Source of the DNA: Candidatus Copromonas faecavium (nom. illeg.)
GTDB lineage: Bacteria > Bacillota > Clostridia > Lachnospirales > Lachnospiraceae
Length of the DNA: 64,000 nucleotides
Assembly: GCA_018712915.1 (NCBI GenBank)
Contig: DVGC01000006.1
Location: 1 to 64,000 of the forward strand
Direction: 5' to 3'
Positions 54,459-63,121 of the stretch are shown here, in pieces (within the stretch, counting starts at the first letter, position 1; each line of letters begins with the position of its first letter). The notes below the pieces were generated by a model, which ran no database searches, was not told where the DNA came from, and saw only the letters and a list, made by a program, of their open reading frames with translations. Position numbers and translations under genes: made by a program.

Positions 54459-55934
54459 GTGGACTACCATGCCAAGATTGCTTATATCAATCAGCATATG
54501 CTGACTAAAAGAGACGTTTTGAAATCTCTGGAAAAGTATCGGGAACATTGTGAAACAACCCAGGAGGAGGGCTGGTCTGAGAATAAGCGGAATGTGATCT
54601 TGGATCTGCTGGAAAGGTTTTCTTATTGTCTGAATCAAATGCATTTTCCGGATATTCAATCGGCTGACTGGCTCTACCAGTATTTCTGGAAAGCAGACGG
54701 AATTGTCCTGCTCCTCGAACGCTGTGACGAGTTGGAGTGCGATAAAAATGGAGAAATCACATCCATGACATGCTCGGATTCCATTGTTTTTGCCGAGATG
54801 AAATGTAATTATCTTACGGTTGAGGAATATGCAGAAAAATATCATGTGACAACGACTGCGGTAAGGCAGTGGATACGCAGGGGAAAGCTTCGCAGCGCTG
54901 TGAAAGCAGGGCGGGATTGGCTGATTCCGGAGCTGGCCGATCGTCCTCAAAGAGGATACGAACCAGTGACTTATTGTTGGGAATATCTTCCGGAAAGTGT
55001 GATACAGGAGTTTCCATTTTTAAATGAGCGTTTTGAAATATTTATTATTCAGAATGATAAGGATAAAACAAAGTTTGACGTGATTTTGAAAAACAGATAT
55101 GGAAAAGCCTGTGAAAAACGGCAGCTTAATGTTAAGGAGCGAGAAAAACTGGAAATAGCATTGATTTCTGAGCCCTCTGTTCAGGCAAAAGAGCTGTATC
55201 AGGAGATCGTATACGTTCCGGAAAAAGAAAGCAGAAGTTATCTTTATGGAGGGGAAATTATGGAGGAAAAGAGATATGAAAACTATCAGGAAATGCTGAA
55301 TATGTTAAAGGAAAATTATCTGGAAATCTCCACGTCGAATTTCTTTTATGATGAGGATGGAATGCTGGTTTGGGGCTTTTCTGCGAAACTGCTGCGATGG
55401 AACGATGATGAGAATATGGAGCCTGAGGACAGTTCTGAAAATGAGATGGAGGACGCTTCGGAGTGCGATGAGCAGGAAGCGGGGGATCTGGAAAAGATTG
55501 CCTGGATGAGCAATGGAACCGTTATTCCGGCAGAAACGGATTTTATGGATGCACAATGTGCGTATCATTCGGCTGCAGAGCTTTGTGACAGTATATCGGG
55601 GGATATGCTCAGTGCCTATTTGGCGGTTGCCGATGAAGGTCAAGGGATAAAAGAGGAGATTTTGAAAGAACTGGATCTGCCAGAGGACGATTCTTATGAA
55701 TCTTCTATTTTATATATTCAGGATATGGATTCCAGATGTTTACAGGATTTGAAGACATTCCTGGAAGTTTTTGATTTTGTACTTGAAGGAATTCCGGCAA
55801 AGAACTGCAGATTGGCTATTTGCCTGATGAATTGGGAAAGAGAAAGCCAAAAGGTAAAAATTTTTCTGGAGTGCGGATGGAAAATACGAAGCATTGACCA
55901 GGCATCAGTGCTGATGTATCGAAAGATAGGGTGA
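54459..55934 (+). CDS. Orphan HTH protein with GNAT-like C-terminus
   Basis: A GTG start after GAAAGGAAGG gives 491 residues (the track start lies inside the operator). Residues about 1-105 are helical and unrecognised. About 115-165 is an excisionase/MerR-like helix-turn-helix (LTVEEYAEKYHVTTTAVRQW, then GRDWLIP). The middle, about 190-290, is unassigned, followed by an acidic segment near 335-365. The last 120 residues resemble a worn GNAT acetyltransferase fold (ILYIQDM, KVKIFLECGWKI...VLMYRKI). It may be a toxin, regulator or acetylating enzyme. It lies in the integrase-marked scar, and A/T-rich upstream DNA supports acquisition by transfer. Confidence 0.6.
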   Translation: MDYHAKIAYINQHMLTKRDVLKSLEKYREHCETTQEEGWSENKRNVILDLLERFSYCLNQMHFPDIQSADWLYQYFWKADGIVLLLERCDELECDKNGEITSMTCSDSIVFAEMKCNYLTVEEYAEKYHVTTTAVRQWIRRGKLRSAVKAGRDWLIPELADRPQRGYEPVTYCWEYLPESVIQEFPFLNERFEIFIIQNDKDKTKFDVILKNRYGKACEKRQLNVKEREKLEIALISEPSVQAKELYQEIVYVPEKESRSYLYGGEIMEEKRYENYQEMLNMLKENYLEISTSNFFYDEDGMLVWGFSAKLLRWNDDENMEPEDSSENEMEDASECDEQEAGDLEKIAWMSNGTVIPAETDFMDAQCAYHSAAELCDSISGDMLSAYLAVADEGQGIKEEILKELDLPEDDSYESSILYIQDMDSRCLQDLKTFLEVFDFVLEGIPAKNCRLAICLMNWERESQKVKIFLECGWKIRSIDQASVLMYRKIG

Positions 55935-55964
55935 AGCCGGAAGTTTCATAGAGAGGGGCAGATC

Positions 55965-56054
55965 ATGGTTACTTATTCTGATTTGATCCAGTTTTGTCTG
56001 CTGCTTGTGACGCTGGTGGGTTTATGCTATACGATTTTCGGAGGGAAAAAATAG
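55965..56054 (+). CDS. 29-residue holin-like toxin candidate
   Basis: A tiny ORF too short for the track: MVTYSDLIQFCLLLVTLVGLC then YTIFGGKK. One membrane helix with a short basic tail is typical of the Hol_Tox / TxpA-like peptides of Firmicutes, usually toxins of type I toxin-antitoxin pairs whose antitoxin is an antisense RNA. GAGAGGGG precedes the ATG. It lies 31 nt after the orphan HTH gene. No antitoxin is proven, though TTGTCA-N16-TAGAAA on the opposite strand near 56170-56200 could start an antisense transcript. Confidence 0.6.
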   Translation: MVTYSDLIQFCLLLVTLVGLCYTIFGGKK

Positions 56055-56170
56055 TACCGTTTTTTCGCGGCAGGTGATGGCTGAAAAGCATCTGACTGGT
56101 TCGTTTATAAAAGCCATAAGCATGTATTGAAAGAACCCACCACAATAACCATCGTATAAATATTTTCTAT

Positions 56171-56200
56171 TTGACGAAATTTTGCTGACAAGAGTACAAT
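56171..56200 (+). promoter_or_regulatory. Promoter of yedF
   Basis: TTGACG-N18-TACAAT, 38 nt before the start codon. Confidence 0.65.
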
Positions 56201-56237
56201 GAAACAAACGAAAAGGTTTAGATAAGGAGCGATAAAT

Positions 56238-56855
56238 ATGGCAAAAGTAGTTGTAAATGCAGTTGGGGATCAGTGTCCGGTTCCTGTTGTAAAGGCAAAT
56301 AAAGCGTTAAAGGAAATGACTGAGCCGGGAACGCTGGAAGTTCAGGTGGACAACGAGACGGCGGTTCAGAATCTTTGCCGTCTTGCGGACAGCAAGAAGC
56401 TGAAGGCCTTTGCAGAGAAGAAGGAGGACAAGCTTTTTGTGGTGACGATCCAGGTGGATCAGCTGCCGGAGGAGAGCAGCGAGGATGAAAATATTTCCTG
56501 CTATGTTCCGGGACATAAGAAGAATACAGTGGTTGCCATTGCATCCGATCATATGGGACATGGGAACGAGGAACTGGGGAAAATTCTGATGAAGAGCTTC
56601 ATTTTTGCCCTGACTCAGCTGGATGACCTTCCCCAGACGATTCTGTTCTACAATGGCGGAGCGACTCTGACGACAGAGGGTTCCCAGTCTTTGGAGGATT
56701 TAAAGACGCTGGAAGCGCAGGGAGTGGAGATCCTTACCTGCGGAACCTGTCTGGACTTCTACGGACTTAAGGATAAACTGGCAGTTGGACAGGTTTCCAA
56801 TATGTATACCATTGTGGAAAAGTTAAATAACGCAGACAACATTATTAAACAGTAA
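56238..56855 (+). CDS. yedF: YedF, sulfurtransferase-like selenium metabolism protein
   Basis: 205 residues in two parts: a TusA-like domain (1-75) with the CPVP motif at DQCPVPVVKA, and a DsrE-like domain (about 95-200) with Cys residues in ILTCGTCLDFYGL. This fusion is the hallmark of YedF, found beside selenium genes in many anaerobes and thought to carry sulfur or selenium. No selD, selA or selB is in the window, so the link here is only by family. AAGGAGCG precedes the ATG and a terminator follows directly. Confidence 0.9.
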   Translation: MAKVVVNAVGDQCPVPVVKANKALKEMTEPGTLEVQVDNETAVQNLCRLADSKKLKAFAEKKEDKLFVVTIQVDQLPEESSEDENISCYVPGHKKNTVVAIASDHMGHGNEELGKILMKSFIFALTQLDDLPQTILFYNGGATLTTEGSQSLEDLKTLEAQGVEILTCGTCLDFYGLKDKLAVGQVSNMYTIVEKLNNADNIIKQ

Positions 56856-56864
56856 GACATGAAA

Positions 56865-56918
56865 TACCCCGGCGGTGCCCGAAAGCGATGCTTTTGAGAA
56901 ACGCCGGGGCATTTTTTT
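56865..56918 (+). terminator. Terminator after yedF
   Basis: CCCCGGCG/CGCCGGGG stem flanked by AATA and ATTTTTTT. From 56920 to 57174 no gene is supported. Confidence 0.85.
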
Positions 56919-57174
56919 GAATATTATGACATGTCCCCAGAAGAATTATTTTTGTCACAGAAGGGCAGCGGGAAATGAGAAATTCAGGGTCTGACGATGA
57001 TGTCAATCGTGCTGACACATGAAAATCAGACATGGAGGATTCTAAACAGTCGTGTTAATCGTTTCTCAGGATACCGATGTCCGGCTGGGAGACGGATTGC
57101 TTTTCGCTGGTATAGAAGATGGAGAGGGGGATAAAATTTCATTTTTGGGAGAATGAAGAGGATGGAAGAATCAA

Positions 57175-57203
57175 TTGAAATCGACGTTGTCTTATGGTAT
57201 CAT
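57175..57203 (+). promoter_or_regulatory. Promoter of the sugar nucleotidyltransferase gene
   Basis: TTGAAA-N17-TATCAT, 40 nt before the start. Confidence 0.6.
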
Positions 57204-57242
57204 TAGTAACAGATGAAATACGAAACAGGAGGAAGCGCTGCA

Positions 57243-58163
57243 ATGAAAAAAACAGCTCTTGTAATTATGGCGGCGGGCATCGGAAGCCGTTTCGGCGGCG
57301 GAATCAAGCAGCTTGAGCCGGTTGGCCCGTCCGGTGAAATTATTATGGACTATTCCATCCATGATGCGCTGGAGGCTGGATTCGACAAGATTATTTTCAT
57401 TATCCGCAAGGATCTGGAGAAGGATTTCCGGGAAATCATCGGAAACCGGATTGAAAAGATTGCTCATGTGGAATATGCGTTCCAGGAGATGGATGATCTT
57501 CCGGAGGGATTTTCTGTTCCGGAAGGAAGGAAAAAGCCCTGGGGAACCGGGCAGGCGGTTCTGGCGGCGAGAGATTTGATTCATGAGCCGTTCCTTGTAA
57601 TTAATGCAGATGATTATTATGGAAAAGAAGGCTTCCGGATTATCCATGATTATATGGTAAATGAAATGAAGGAGGACGGAGAGGCGTATGACATGTGCAT
57701 GGCCGGCTTTATCCTGTCCAACACCTTAAGCGAGAACGGAGGAGTTACCCGCGGAGTCTGCACCGTAGGGGAAGGCGGATATCTGACAAAGGTAACGGAA
57801 ACCTATAATATTTACCGCGATGCGGACGGCATGCACGCCAGCGACAACGACGGAAATCCGGTAACGGTGGAAGCAGGACAGCACGTATCCATGAACATGT
57901 TCGGACTTCCGGCATCTTTTGTAAAGGAGTTAGAGAAAGGGTTCCCGGAATTTCTTTCCAACGTCCGCGAAGGAGATCTGAAGGCAGAATATCTGCTTCC
58001 GTCTATCATTGATGGCTGCATCCATGATGGAAAGGCCCGGGTGCGTGTTCTGGAAACCCAGGATAAATGGTTCGGCGTGACTTATAAAGAGGACAAGCCG
58101 GCGGTGGTGGCTTCTATCCGGAAGCTGGTGGACGCAGGCGTATATAAAAGTCCGTTGTTTTAA
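57243..58163 (+). CDS. NDP-sugar nucleotidyltransferase family protein
   Basis: 306 residues from MKKTALVIMAAGIGSRFGGG; AGGAGG lies 10 nt upstream. GT-A fold nucleotidyltransferase: the pyrophosphorylase loop MAAGIGSRFGGGIKQL (residues 9-24), metal site VINADDYYG near 120 and KWFGVTYKEDKP near the C-terminus. The N-terminus and length fit a family of clostridial putative UTP- or CTP-dependent sugar-phosphate transferases not in the RfbA or GalU groups. Substrate unknown. No pathway neighbours are adjacent. Confidence 0.85.
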   Translation: MKKTALVIMAAGIGSRFGGGIKQLEPVGPSGEIIMDYSIHDALEAGFDKIIFIIRKDLEKDFREIIGNRIEKIAHVEYAFQEMDDLPEGFSVPEGRKKPWGTGQAVLAARDLIHEPFLVINADDYYGKEGFRIIHDYMVNEMKEDGEAYDMCMAGFILSNTLSENGGVTRGVCTVGEGGYLTKVTETYNIYRDADGMHASDNDGNPVTVEAGQHVSMNMFGLPASFVKELEKGFPEFLSNVREGDLKAEYLLPSIIDGCIHDGKARVRVLETQDKWFGVTYKEDKPAVVASIRKLVDAGVYKSPLF

Positions 58164-58183
58164 TTGACGGAGGTTCGTGGCAT

Positions 58184-58248
58184 TCCCGCTCCCTGATGCA
58201 TAAAATAATCCTGTAGGAACAGGAGGCTGCAAAGGAGCGGGATTTTTT
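58184..58248 (+). terminator. Terminator overlapping the next gene's ribosome site
   Basis: TCCCGCTCC/GGAGCGGGA stem closing an inner CCTGT/ACAGG hairpin, T6 tail. The 3' arm contains AAAGGAG, the only ribosome-site-like sequence before the ATG at 58252. Confidence 0.75.
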
Positions 58249-58251
58249 ATT

Positions 58252-58638
58252 ATGAAGAGAGTGTTCAGGGGATATCCACAGGCGTTATCGGCAGCAAGCA
58301 TGGATGCTCAGAGGCTGATGCCCTACATGGTTTACCGGAGAGACAGCAGGATTTCAGAGCCTGTGGATGAAAGAAAGAGGCGTGTGCAGGAGGCGGAGTA
58401 TCTGAAAGGACTGTATCCGCTGAAAGCAAGGAAACATCAGTGCCTGGTGGAAGAAGTCTGTGACCGGCTGGATTATGCCGGAAGTCCCATGTATGATGAG
58501 TTTCCGGACCGGGAGTTTCTTTACCGGACGCGGGACCAGATTGTGAGGAATGCTCTGGAGCGGGGCCTGGAACGGGAACCGGAATTGACTCAGGTTCTGC
58601 TGATTAATGAAATGAATCGAAGGAGGCTTCTCCCTTAA
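58252..58638 (+). CDS. Uncharacterised basic protein
   Basis: 128 residues, rich in Arg/Glu, no signal peptide, membrane segment or known motif. It appears to be helical through much of its length (LEEVCDRLDYAG..., ELTQVLLINEMNRRRLLP). The ATG is only 3 nt after a terminator T-run and its ribosome site is 15 nt away inside the hairpin, so translation from here may be weak; a later ATG at 58300 is possible. It is not recognised as any family. Codon use is like its neighbours, so a real gene is likely. Confidence 0.55.
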   Translation: MKRVFRGYPQALSAASMDAQRLMPYMVYRRDSRISEPVDERKRRVQEAEYLKGLYPLKARKHQCLVEEVCDRLDYAGSPMYDEFPDREFLYRTRDQIVRNALERGLEREPELTQVLLINEMNRRRLLP

Positions 58639-58690
58639 GGGATGGGGGAGCCGCCTTCTGGATATACTTTACATACGAGGAAAGAATTGA

Positions 58691-61156
58691 ATGAAGACAT
58701 GGAAAAAGGCTGCGGTGCTGCTGCTGGTTTTTTTTGCGGCAGCCGTTATTTATTTTCTGCGTCCTGCAGGGACCAGTGAGTCCCATGAGGAAACGGTTTA
58801 TACAGTGATGGAGGAGGCGGCTCTGCCTGTGGTGTATCCGCAGATGATGGGGCGGGAAATGGCGCCTTTATTCGGGCAGATGGAAGAACGGGCTGTCACG
58901 GCCAGCCGTGACAGTCTTATTGTGCTGCCGGAAGACAGAAAAATGACTGTGCGTATTGATGGTGGAGAGCAGATAGAGGCGATCCGCTATGAAATTCGCA
59001 GCCTTGACATGGCAGAGCTGGTGGAACGGACGGAAGTTTCCGGCTGGGAAGAAACGGAAAGCGGGCTGACGGCGGTGCTGCCGATTCAGAATCTTTTGGA
59101 ACATGGCATAGAATATATGCTGGGAATCCAGATCGAGCTTTCTGATGGGACGGCTCCCTGGTACTATACGAGAGTGGTGGAAACCGATGGGGAGCATGCC
59201 AGCCAGATGTGCGCGCTGGCGGAGGAATTTTCTCTGAAAACTCTGGATTATGAGGCGGCTCAGGATTTGACCATGTACATGGAAACGGCAGAAAGTGCGG
59301 ATAACAGCAGCTTCGGGGTTGTGACTTTAAAAAACAGCTTTACGCAGCTTACCTGGGGAAATCTGGCGGTGGAGCGGGCCGGAACGGCGTATATGAAGTT
59401 AAAGGAGCTGTCCGGTGACTTGGCCAACATTGAGCTGAAGTATTATGTGACCCGCATGGAGGAGGAAAGTCCGGAGCTTTATGCGGTGACGGAGAACTTC
59501 ACCATGCGCTGGTCGGCACAGCGAATCTACATGATGGATTATGAGCGGACCATGGATCAGGTTTTTACGGGAGATGAAAGCCTTTTTTCCGGTAAAAGAG
59601 CGATTCTTGGCATTGAAAGCGGGAGAGAACTGCAGAGTGCGCGAAGTGCCGGTGGACGATATATGGCTTTTGTGGTAAACCGGGAGCTTTGGGTTTATGA
59701 CCAGGAGGAGCACAGAAGCATTCGGGTATTCGGCTTCGGCAGTGAAGGGACGGAACATGTCAGGGAAAATCTGGACTGGCATGGAGTGGAAATTTTATCT
59801 CTGTCTGAGGCCGGAGAGCTGGATTTCCTTGTGTATGGAAGGATGAACCGGGGAAGTCATGAAGGCTATACGGGAATTTCCTATTACAGATGCAGCCTGG
59901 AGGACGATGTGCTGGAAGAAGTGTTCTTCCTTCCGGTGTCCAAACCCTGGGAGGAGCTGAAAGCGGATGTGGAAACGCTGGCTCATAAAGGCAGCAATGG
60001 GATCTTCTATCTGTATCTGGATCAGGCCGTTTATGGGATTGATTTAAAGAGTCTGGAAGCGGTGACGGTTGCGTCCGGGCTGACGGCAGATCGATTTGCG
60101 GTCAGTGAGGATGAAACCAGGATTGCATGGCAGGAAAATACAGGGGTGTATGATTCACCGTTTCTTTCTGTGATGGATCTGGATTCCGGAGCGACTTCCC
60201 AGTTGGGAGGGCAGGATGGTCAGGTGAGCAGGATCCTTGGGTTTGTCGGAGAGGACTGTATTTACGGAACGGGAAATCAGGGAGACTATGTGATGTCCAA
60301 TGGACGGATCATGGGGCTTTATCTGACCAGCATTGATATCGTTGACCGGAATATGGAAACGGTGATGCATTATGGTGAAGAAGGATATTATATCCGGGAT
60401 GTAAGGGTGGATGGAAGCCGGATTCATATCCGCCGTGTTCAGAGTCAGGATGGGGGATTCTTTGGAGCATATTCGGAGGATACGCTGGTATGCAACTCGG
60501 AAACTTTGCCTGGCACCATGGACCAGATTGGCTGGTATGCTTCGAGCCAGAAAGGACGGGTTTACTTTGTGGAGCTTCCCTCGGATGTGCCTGCGGGACA
60601 AGTCATAGAGACAACGGCACCGGGGTATTCCGAATCGGGACGGAGTGTGGTGCTGGAAACCGCCCAGCCGGCTCAGACAACGGAATTTTATGCATATGGA
60701 AGAGGACGGCTGCTGGGCCGCTATCTGCAGTTTTCCGAGGCCGCTGCCGCTGCTTATGACAGCATGGGCTTTGTGACTGCCGGAAGAAATCAGGTGATCT
60801 GGGTGCGGGCCGGAAAGTCCAATTCCCATTATATCCGGGACATGGAGACTGCAGTCAGGACCATGGAGCGGAACAGGGAGACGGTGACGGGAACCGGCTG
60901 GCTGGAGGACGGCAGCCTGATTCTGGATGCATCGGGAACCGATATCAGTCAGATCCTTTATTTTGTCGGAAAAGGGATTCCGGTTCTTGCCTATACGGGA
61001 GAAGGGGAGTATGAATATCTGGTTGGATACGATCAGGTATATGTACGGGTCTACAATCCGGCGGCAGGAACAACAGAAACCATAACGCAGGAGGCTGCGG
61101 GAGCGGTTTACATGCAGTCGGGGAATGATTTCCTCTGCTGCATTCCGGCCGAGTAG
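58691..61156 (+). CDS. Membrane-anchored beta-propeller protein with C39-like C-terminus
   Basis: 821 residues: one N-terminal transmembrane anchor (about 6-25), a beta-rich region to about 300, and repeated blade-like segments about 290-560 (MAFVVNRELWVYDQEE, DFLVYGRMNRG, RIAWQENTG) that suggest a propeller. The last 70 residues (ISQILYFVGKGIPVLA, EYLVGYDQVYVRVYNP) resemble the end of a C39-type peptidase domain, but the His expected before GYD is Tyr/Leu, so no activity is assumed. It is probably exposed outside the membrane. No function is known to me. Confidence 0.65.
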   Translation: MKTWKKAAVLLLVFFAAAVIYFLRPAGTSESHEETVYTVMEEAALPVVYPQMMGREMAPLFGQMEERAVTASRDSLIVLPEDRKMTVRIDGGEQIEAIRYEIRSLDMAELVERTEVSGWEETESGLTAVLPIQNLLEHGIEYMLGIQIELSDGTAPWYYTRVVETDGEHASQMCALAEEFSLKTLDYEAAQDLTMYMETAESADNSSFGVVTLKNSFTQLTWGNLAVERAGTAYMKLKELSGDLANIELKYYVTRMEEESPELYAVTENFTMRWSAQRIYMMDYERTMDQVFTGDESLFSGKRAILGIESGRELQSARSAGGRYMAFVVNRELWVYDQEEHRSIRVFGFGSEGTEHVRENLDWHGVEILSLSEAGELDFLVYGRMNRGSHEGYTGISYYRCSLEDDVLEEVFFLPVSKPWEELKADVETLAHKGSNGIFYLYLDQAVYGIDLKSLEAVTVASGLTADRFAVSEDETRIAWQENTGVYDSPFLSVMDLDSGATSQLGGQDGQVSRILGFVGEDCIYGTGNQGDYVMSNGRIMGLYLTSIDIVDRNMETVMHYGEEGYYIRDVRVDGSRIHIRRVQSQDGGFFGAYSEDTLVCNSETLPGTMDQIGWYASSQKGRVYFVELPSDVPAGQVIETTAPGYSESGRSVVLETAQPAQTTEFYAYGRGRLLGRYLQFSEAAAAAYDSMGFVTAGRNQVIWVRAGKSNSHYIRDMETAVRTMERNRETVTGTGWLEDGSLILDASGTDISQILYFVGKGIPVLAYTGEGEYEYLVGYDQVYVRVYNPAAGTTETITQEAAGAVYMQSGNDFLCCIPAE

Positions 61157-61209
61157 GGCCCGGCATTTTCCTGAATGCGGGCCTGGCAAGCCTGTCCACT
61201 CCCCTGAAA

Positions 61210-61470
61210 AACTTTACAAATCTGGAAATTATGGTATAATGACCACAGAATGTGGTCATTATACCTGCGCATATCGATTTGTGCGTTTACCGCACAAATT
61301 CGAGCGCATCAAACATACCGTGGCCGAAGGCCATGGTATAATGACCACAAAGTGGTCATTATACCTGCGCATACTGGTTTCTGCGCTTACCGCAGAAATC
61401 CAGGCGCAAAAAACATATAATGGCCGGAGGCCATGATACCTGCGCATATCAATTTATGCGTTGTGGCCGG
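61210..61470 (+). repeat. Structured repeat array, copies C1-C4 (upstream of murA)
   Basis: C1 dyad at 61233-61265 (15-bp arms, 3-nt loop) and C2 dyad at 61335-61365 (14-bp arms, AAA loop) are 102 bp apart. C3 and C4 have lost the dyad but keep TGGCCGGAGGCCATGATACC. C1 has its own TTTACA-N16-TATAAT promoter-like arrangement. C1 matches B1 at 49.3 kb almost base for base. Confidence 0.88.
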
Positions 61471-61728
61471 AGACCTTGATACCGGGAGCAGGCAATCTGG
61501 TCCCTGTATTTAACACGGGAATCCGGGCATATGGATGTATTGCGGCCAAAATCTTCTTTGCGAAACGTGTGAGTTTTTCAGGGGAAGTTTACGTATCCCC
61601 GGCAGGGGAGCGATGCGCTGCGGCACAGGGCTGCAGCATGATAATAGAGCAAAGTGATTCAAAAAGGGAAAAAGGGTTTTGTCCCGGGAAGGACTGGAAC
61701 GGGACAGTATAGGATATAGAGGTGCAGA
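61471..61728. other. Region between repeat array and murA
   Basis: No clear promoter or gene found. The small frames here read as low-complexity sequence. An AGAGGTG ribosome site for murA lies at its end. Confidence 0.4.
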
Positions 61729-63021
61729 ATGGAACAATATATTATGAAGGGCGGCATTCCGCTGGTCGGTGAGGTGACCATTGGCGGAGCAAAAAATGCG
61801 GCTCTGGGGATTCTGGCGGCGTCAATTATGACGGATGAGGATGTTATCATTGAAAATCTGCCGGATGTGAGTGATATCAATGCGCTGCTGGAGGCCATTG
61901 TTTATCTGGGAGCGCGGGTGGAGAGACTCGATCGTCATACGGTAAAGATCAATGCCAGCGCGATTCACGGCGTTGCTGTGGAAGATGAGCATATGAGAAA
62001 AATCCGCGCATCTTATTATTTTATCGGTGCGCTTCTTGGTAAATATAAAAGTGCAGAGGTGCCGCTGCCCGGAGGCTGTGCCATCGGAAGCCGGCCCATC
62101 GACCAGCATCTGAAGGGATTTCGCGCCCTTGGTTCGGATGTGTCCATCGTTCGCGGAGCGGTGATTGCCCATGCCATCGACCTGGTAGCCAGCCACATTT
62201 ATCTGGATGTGGTTTCTGTTGGTGCAACCATCAATATTATGATGGCGGCAACCATGGCGGAGGGGGAGACGATCCTGGAAAACGTGGCCAAGGAGCCCCA
62301 CGTGGTAGACGTGGCCAACTTTTTGAACAGCATGGGAGCCAATATCAAAGGAGCAGGCACGGATGTGATCCGTATTAAAGGCGTCAGAAAGCTTCATGGC
62401 ACCACCTATTCGATTATTCCGGACCAGATCGAGGCCGGAACCTTTATGTGTGCTGCTGCCATTACCCGGGGAGACATTACGGTGAAAAACGTAATTCCCA
62501 AGCATCTGGAAGCCATTTCCGCAAAGTTAATGGAAATGGGCTGCGAAGTGGTGGAGTTTGACGAGGAAATTCGTGTGGTGGGCAAACCCAGACAGCGCCA
62601 TATGAACTTTAAAACTCTCCCGTATCCGGGATTTCCGACAGATCTGCAGCCGCAGATGACCGTGGCTCTTGCTCTTGCGGAAGGAACCAGCGTAGTAACG
62701 GAAAGTATTTTTGAGAATCGGTTCAAATATGTGGATGAACTGTCCAGAATGGGCGCCAATATCAAGGTGGAAGGCTGTGTGGCGATTGTGGACGGTGTCA
62801 ATCTTCTGACAGGAGCTCAGGTGGTGGCTCCGGATCTGCGCGCAGGGGCGGCCCTGGTACTGGCCGGACTGGCAGCAGAAGGGTATACCACCGTGGATGA
62901 AATCGGTTATATTGAGCGGGGCTATGAAAATTTTGAAGAGAAGCTTCGTGCGCTTGGTGCCTGCATTGAGCGGGTAGATTCAGAGAAAGAGGCTCAGAAA
63001 TTCCGCCTCCGGGTGGGGTAG
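61729..63021 (+). CDS. murA: UDP-N-acetylglucosamine 1-carboxyvinyltransferase
   Basis: 430 residues, family length. It adds enolpyruvate to UDP-GlcNAc in the first committed step of peptidoglycan synthesis. The catalytic Cys117 is in [16 protein letters not shown], so it should be fosfomycin-sensitive in principle. Lys22 is in GGAKNAAL, and the second half repeats the EPT domain with [16 protein letters not shown]. Its substrate comes from the GlmM product pathway encoded at 37 kb. Confidence 0.97.
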   Translation: MEQYIMKGGIPLVGEVTIGGAKNAALGILAASIMTDEDVIIENLPDVSDINALLEAIVYLGARVERLDRHTVKINASAIHGVAVEDEHMRKIRASYYFIGALLGKYKSAEVPLPGGCAIGSRPIDQHLKGFRALGSDVSIVRGAVIAHAIDLVASHIYLDVVSVGATINIMMAATMAEGETILENVAKEPHVVDVANFLNSMGANIKGAGTDVIRIKGVRKLHGTTYSIIPDQIEAGTFMCAAAITRGDITVKNVIPKHLEAISAKLMEMGCEVVEFDEEIRVVGKPRQRHMNFKTLPYPGFPTDLQPQMTVALALAEGTSVVTESIFENRFKYVDELSRMGANIKVEGCVAIVDGVNLLTGAQVVAPDLRAGAALVLAGLAAEGYTTVDEIGYIERGYENFEEKLRALGACIERVDSEKEAQKFRLRVG

Positions 63022-63044
63022 GGTGGAAATCTTTGATTTCTATC

Positions 63045-63073
63045 TTGACATTTCTATTAAAATCCGCTAAGAT
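63045..63073 (+). promoter_or_regulatory. Promoter of the SAM riboswitch-metK unit
   Basis: TTGACA-N17-TAAGAT, about 45 nt before the aptamer. Confidence 0.8.
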
Positions 63074-63121
63074 ACTGCCTGTAACAATGAGCAACAATTA
63101 AAAAAGAAAAGTTCGCAACAT

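Noticed and set aside
53050-56200. attL/attR pair for the guaA-linked element
   Set aside because: No convincing second copy of the guaA 3' end was found by eye; a proper repeat search is needed.
61210-61470. CRISPR array
   Set aside because: Repeats are about 101 bp with structured, non-unique interiors and no spacers; no cas genes are in the window.
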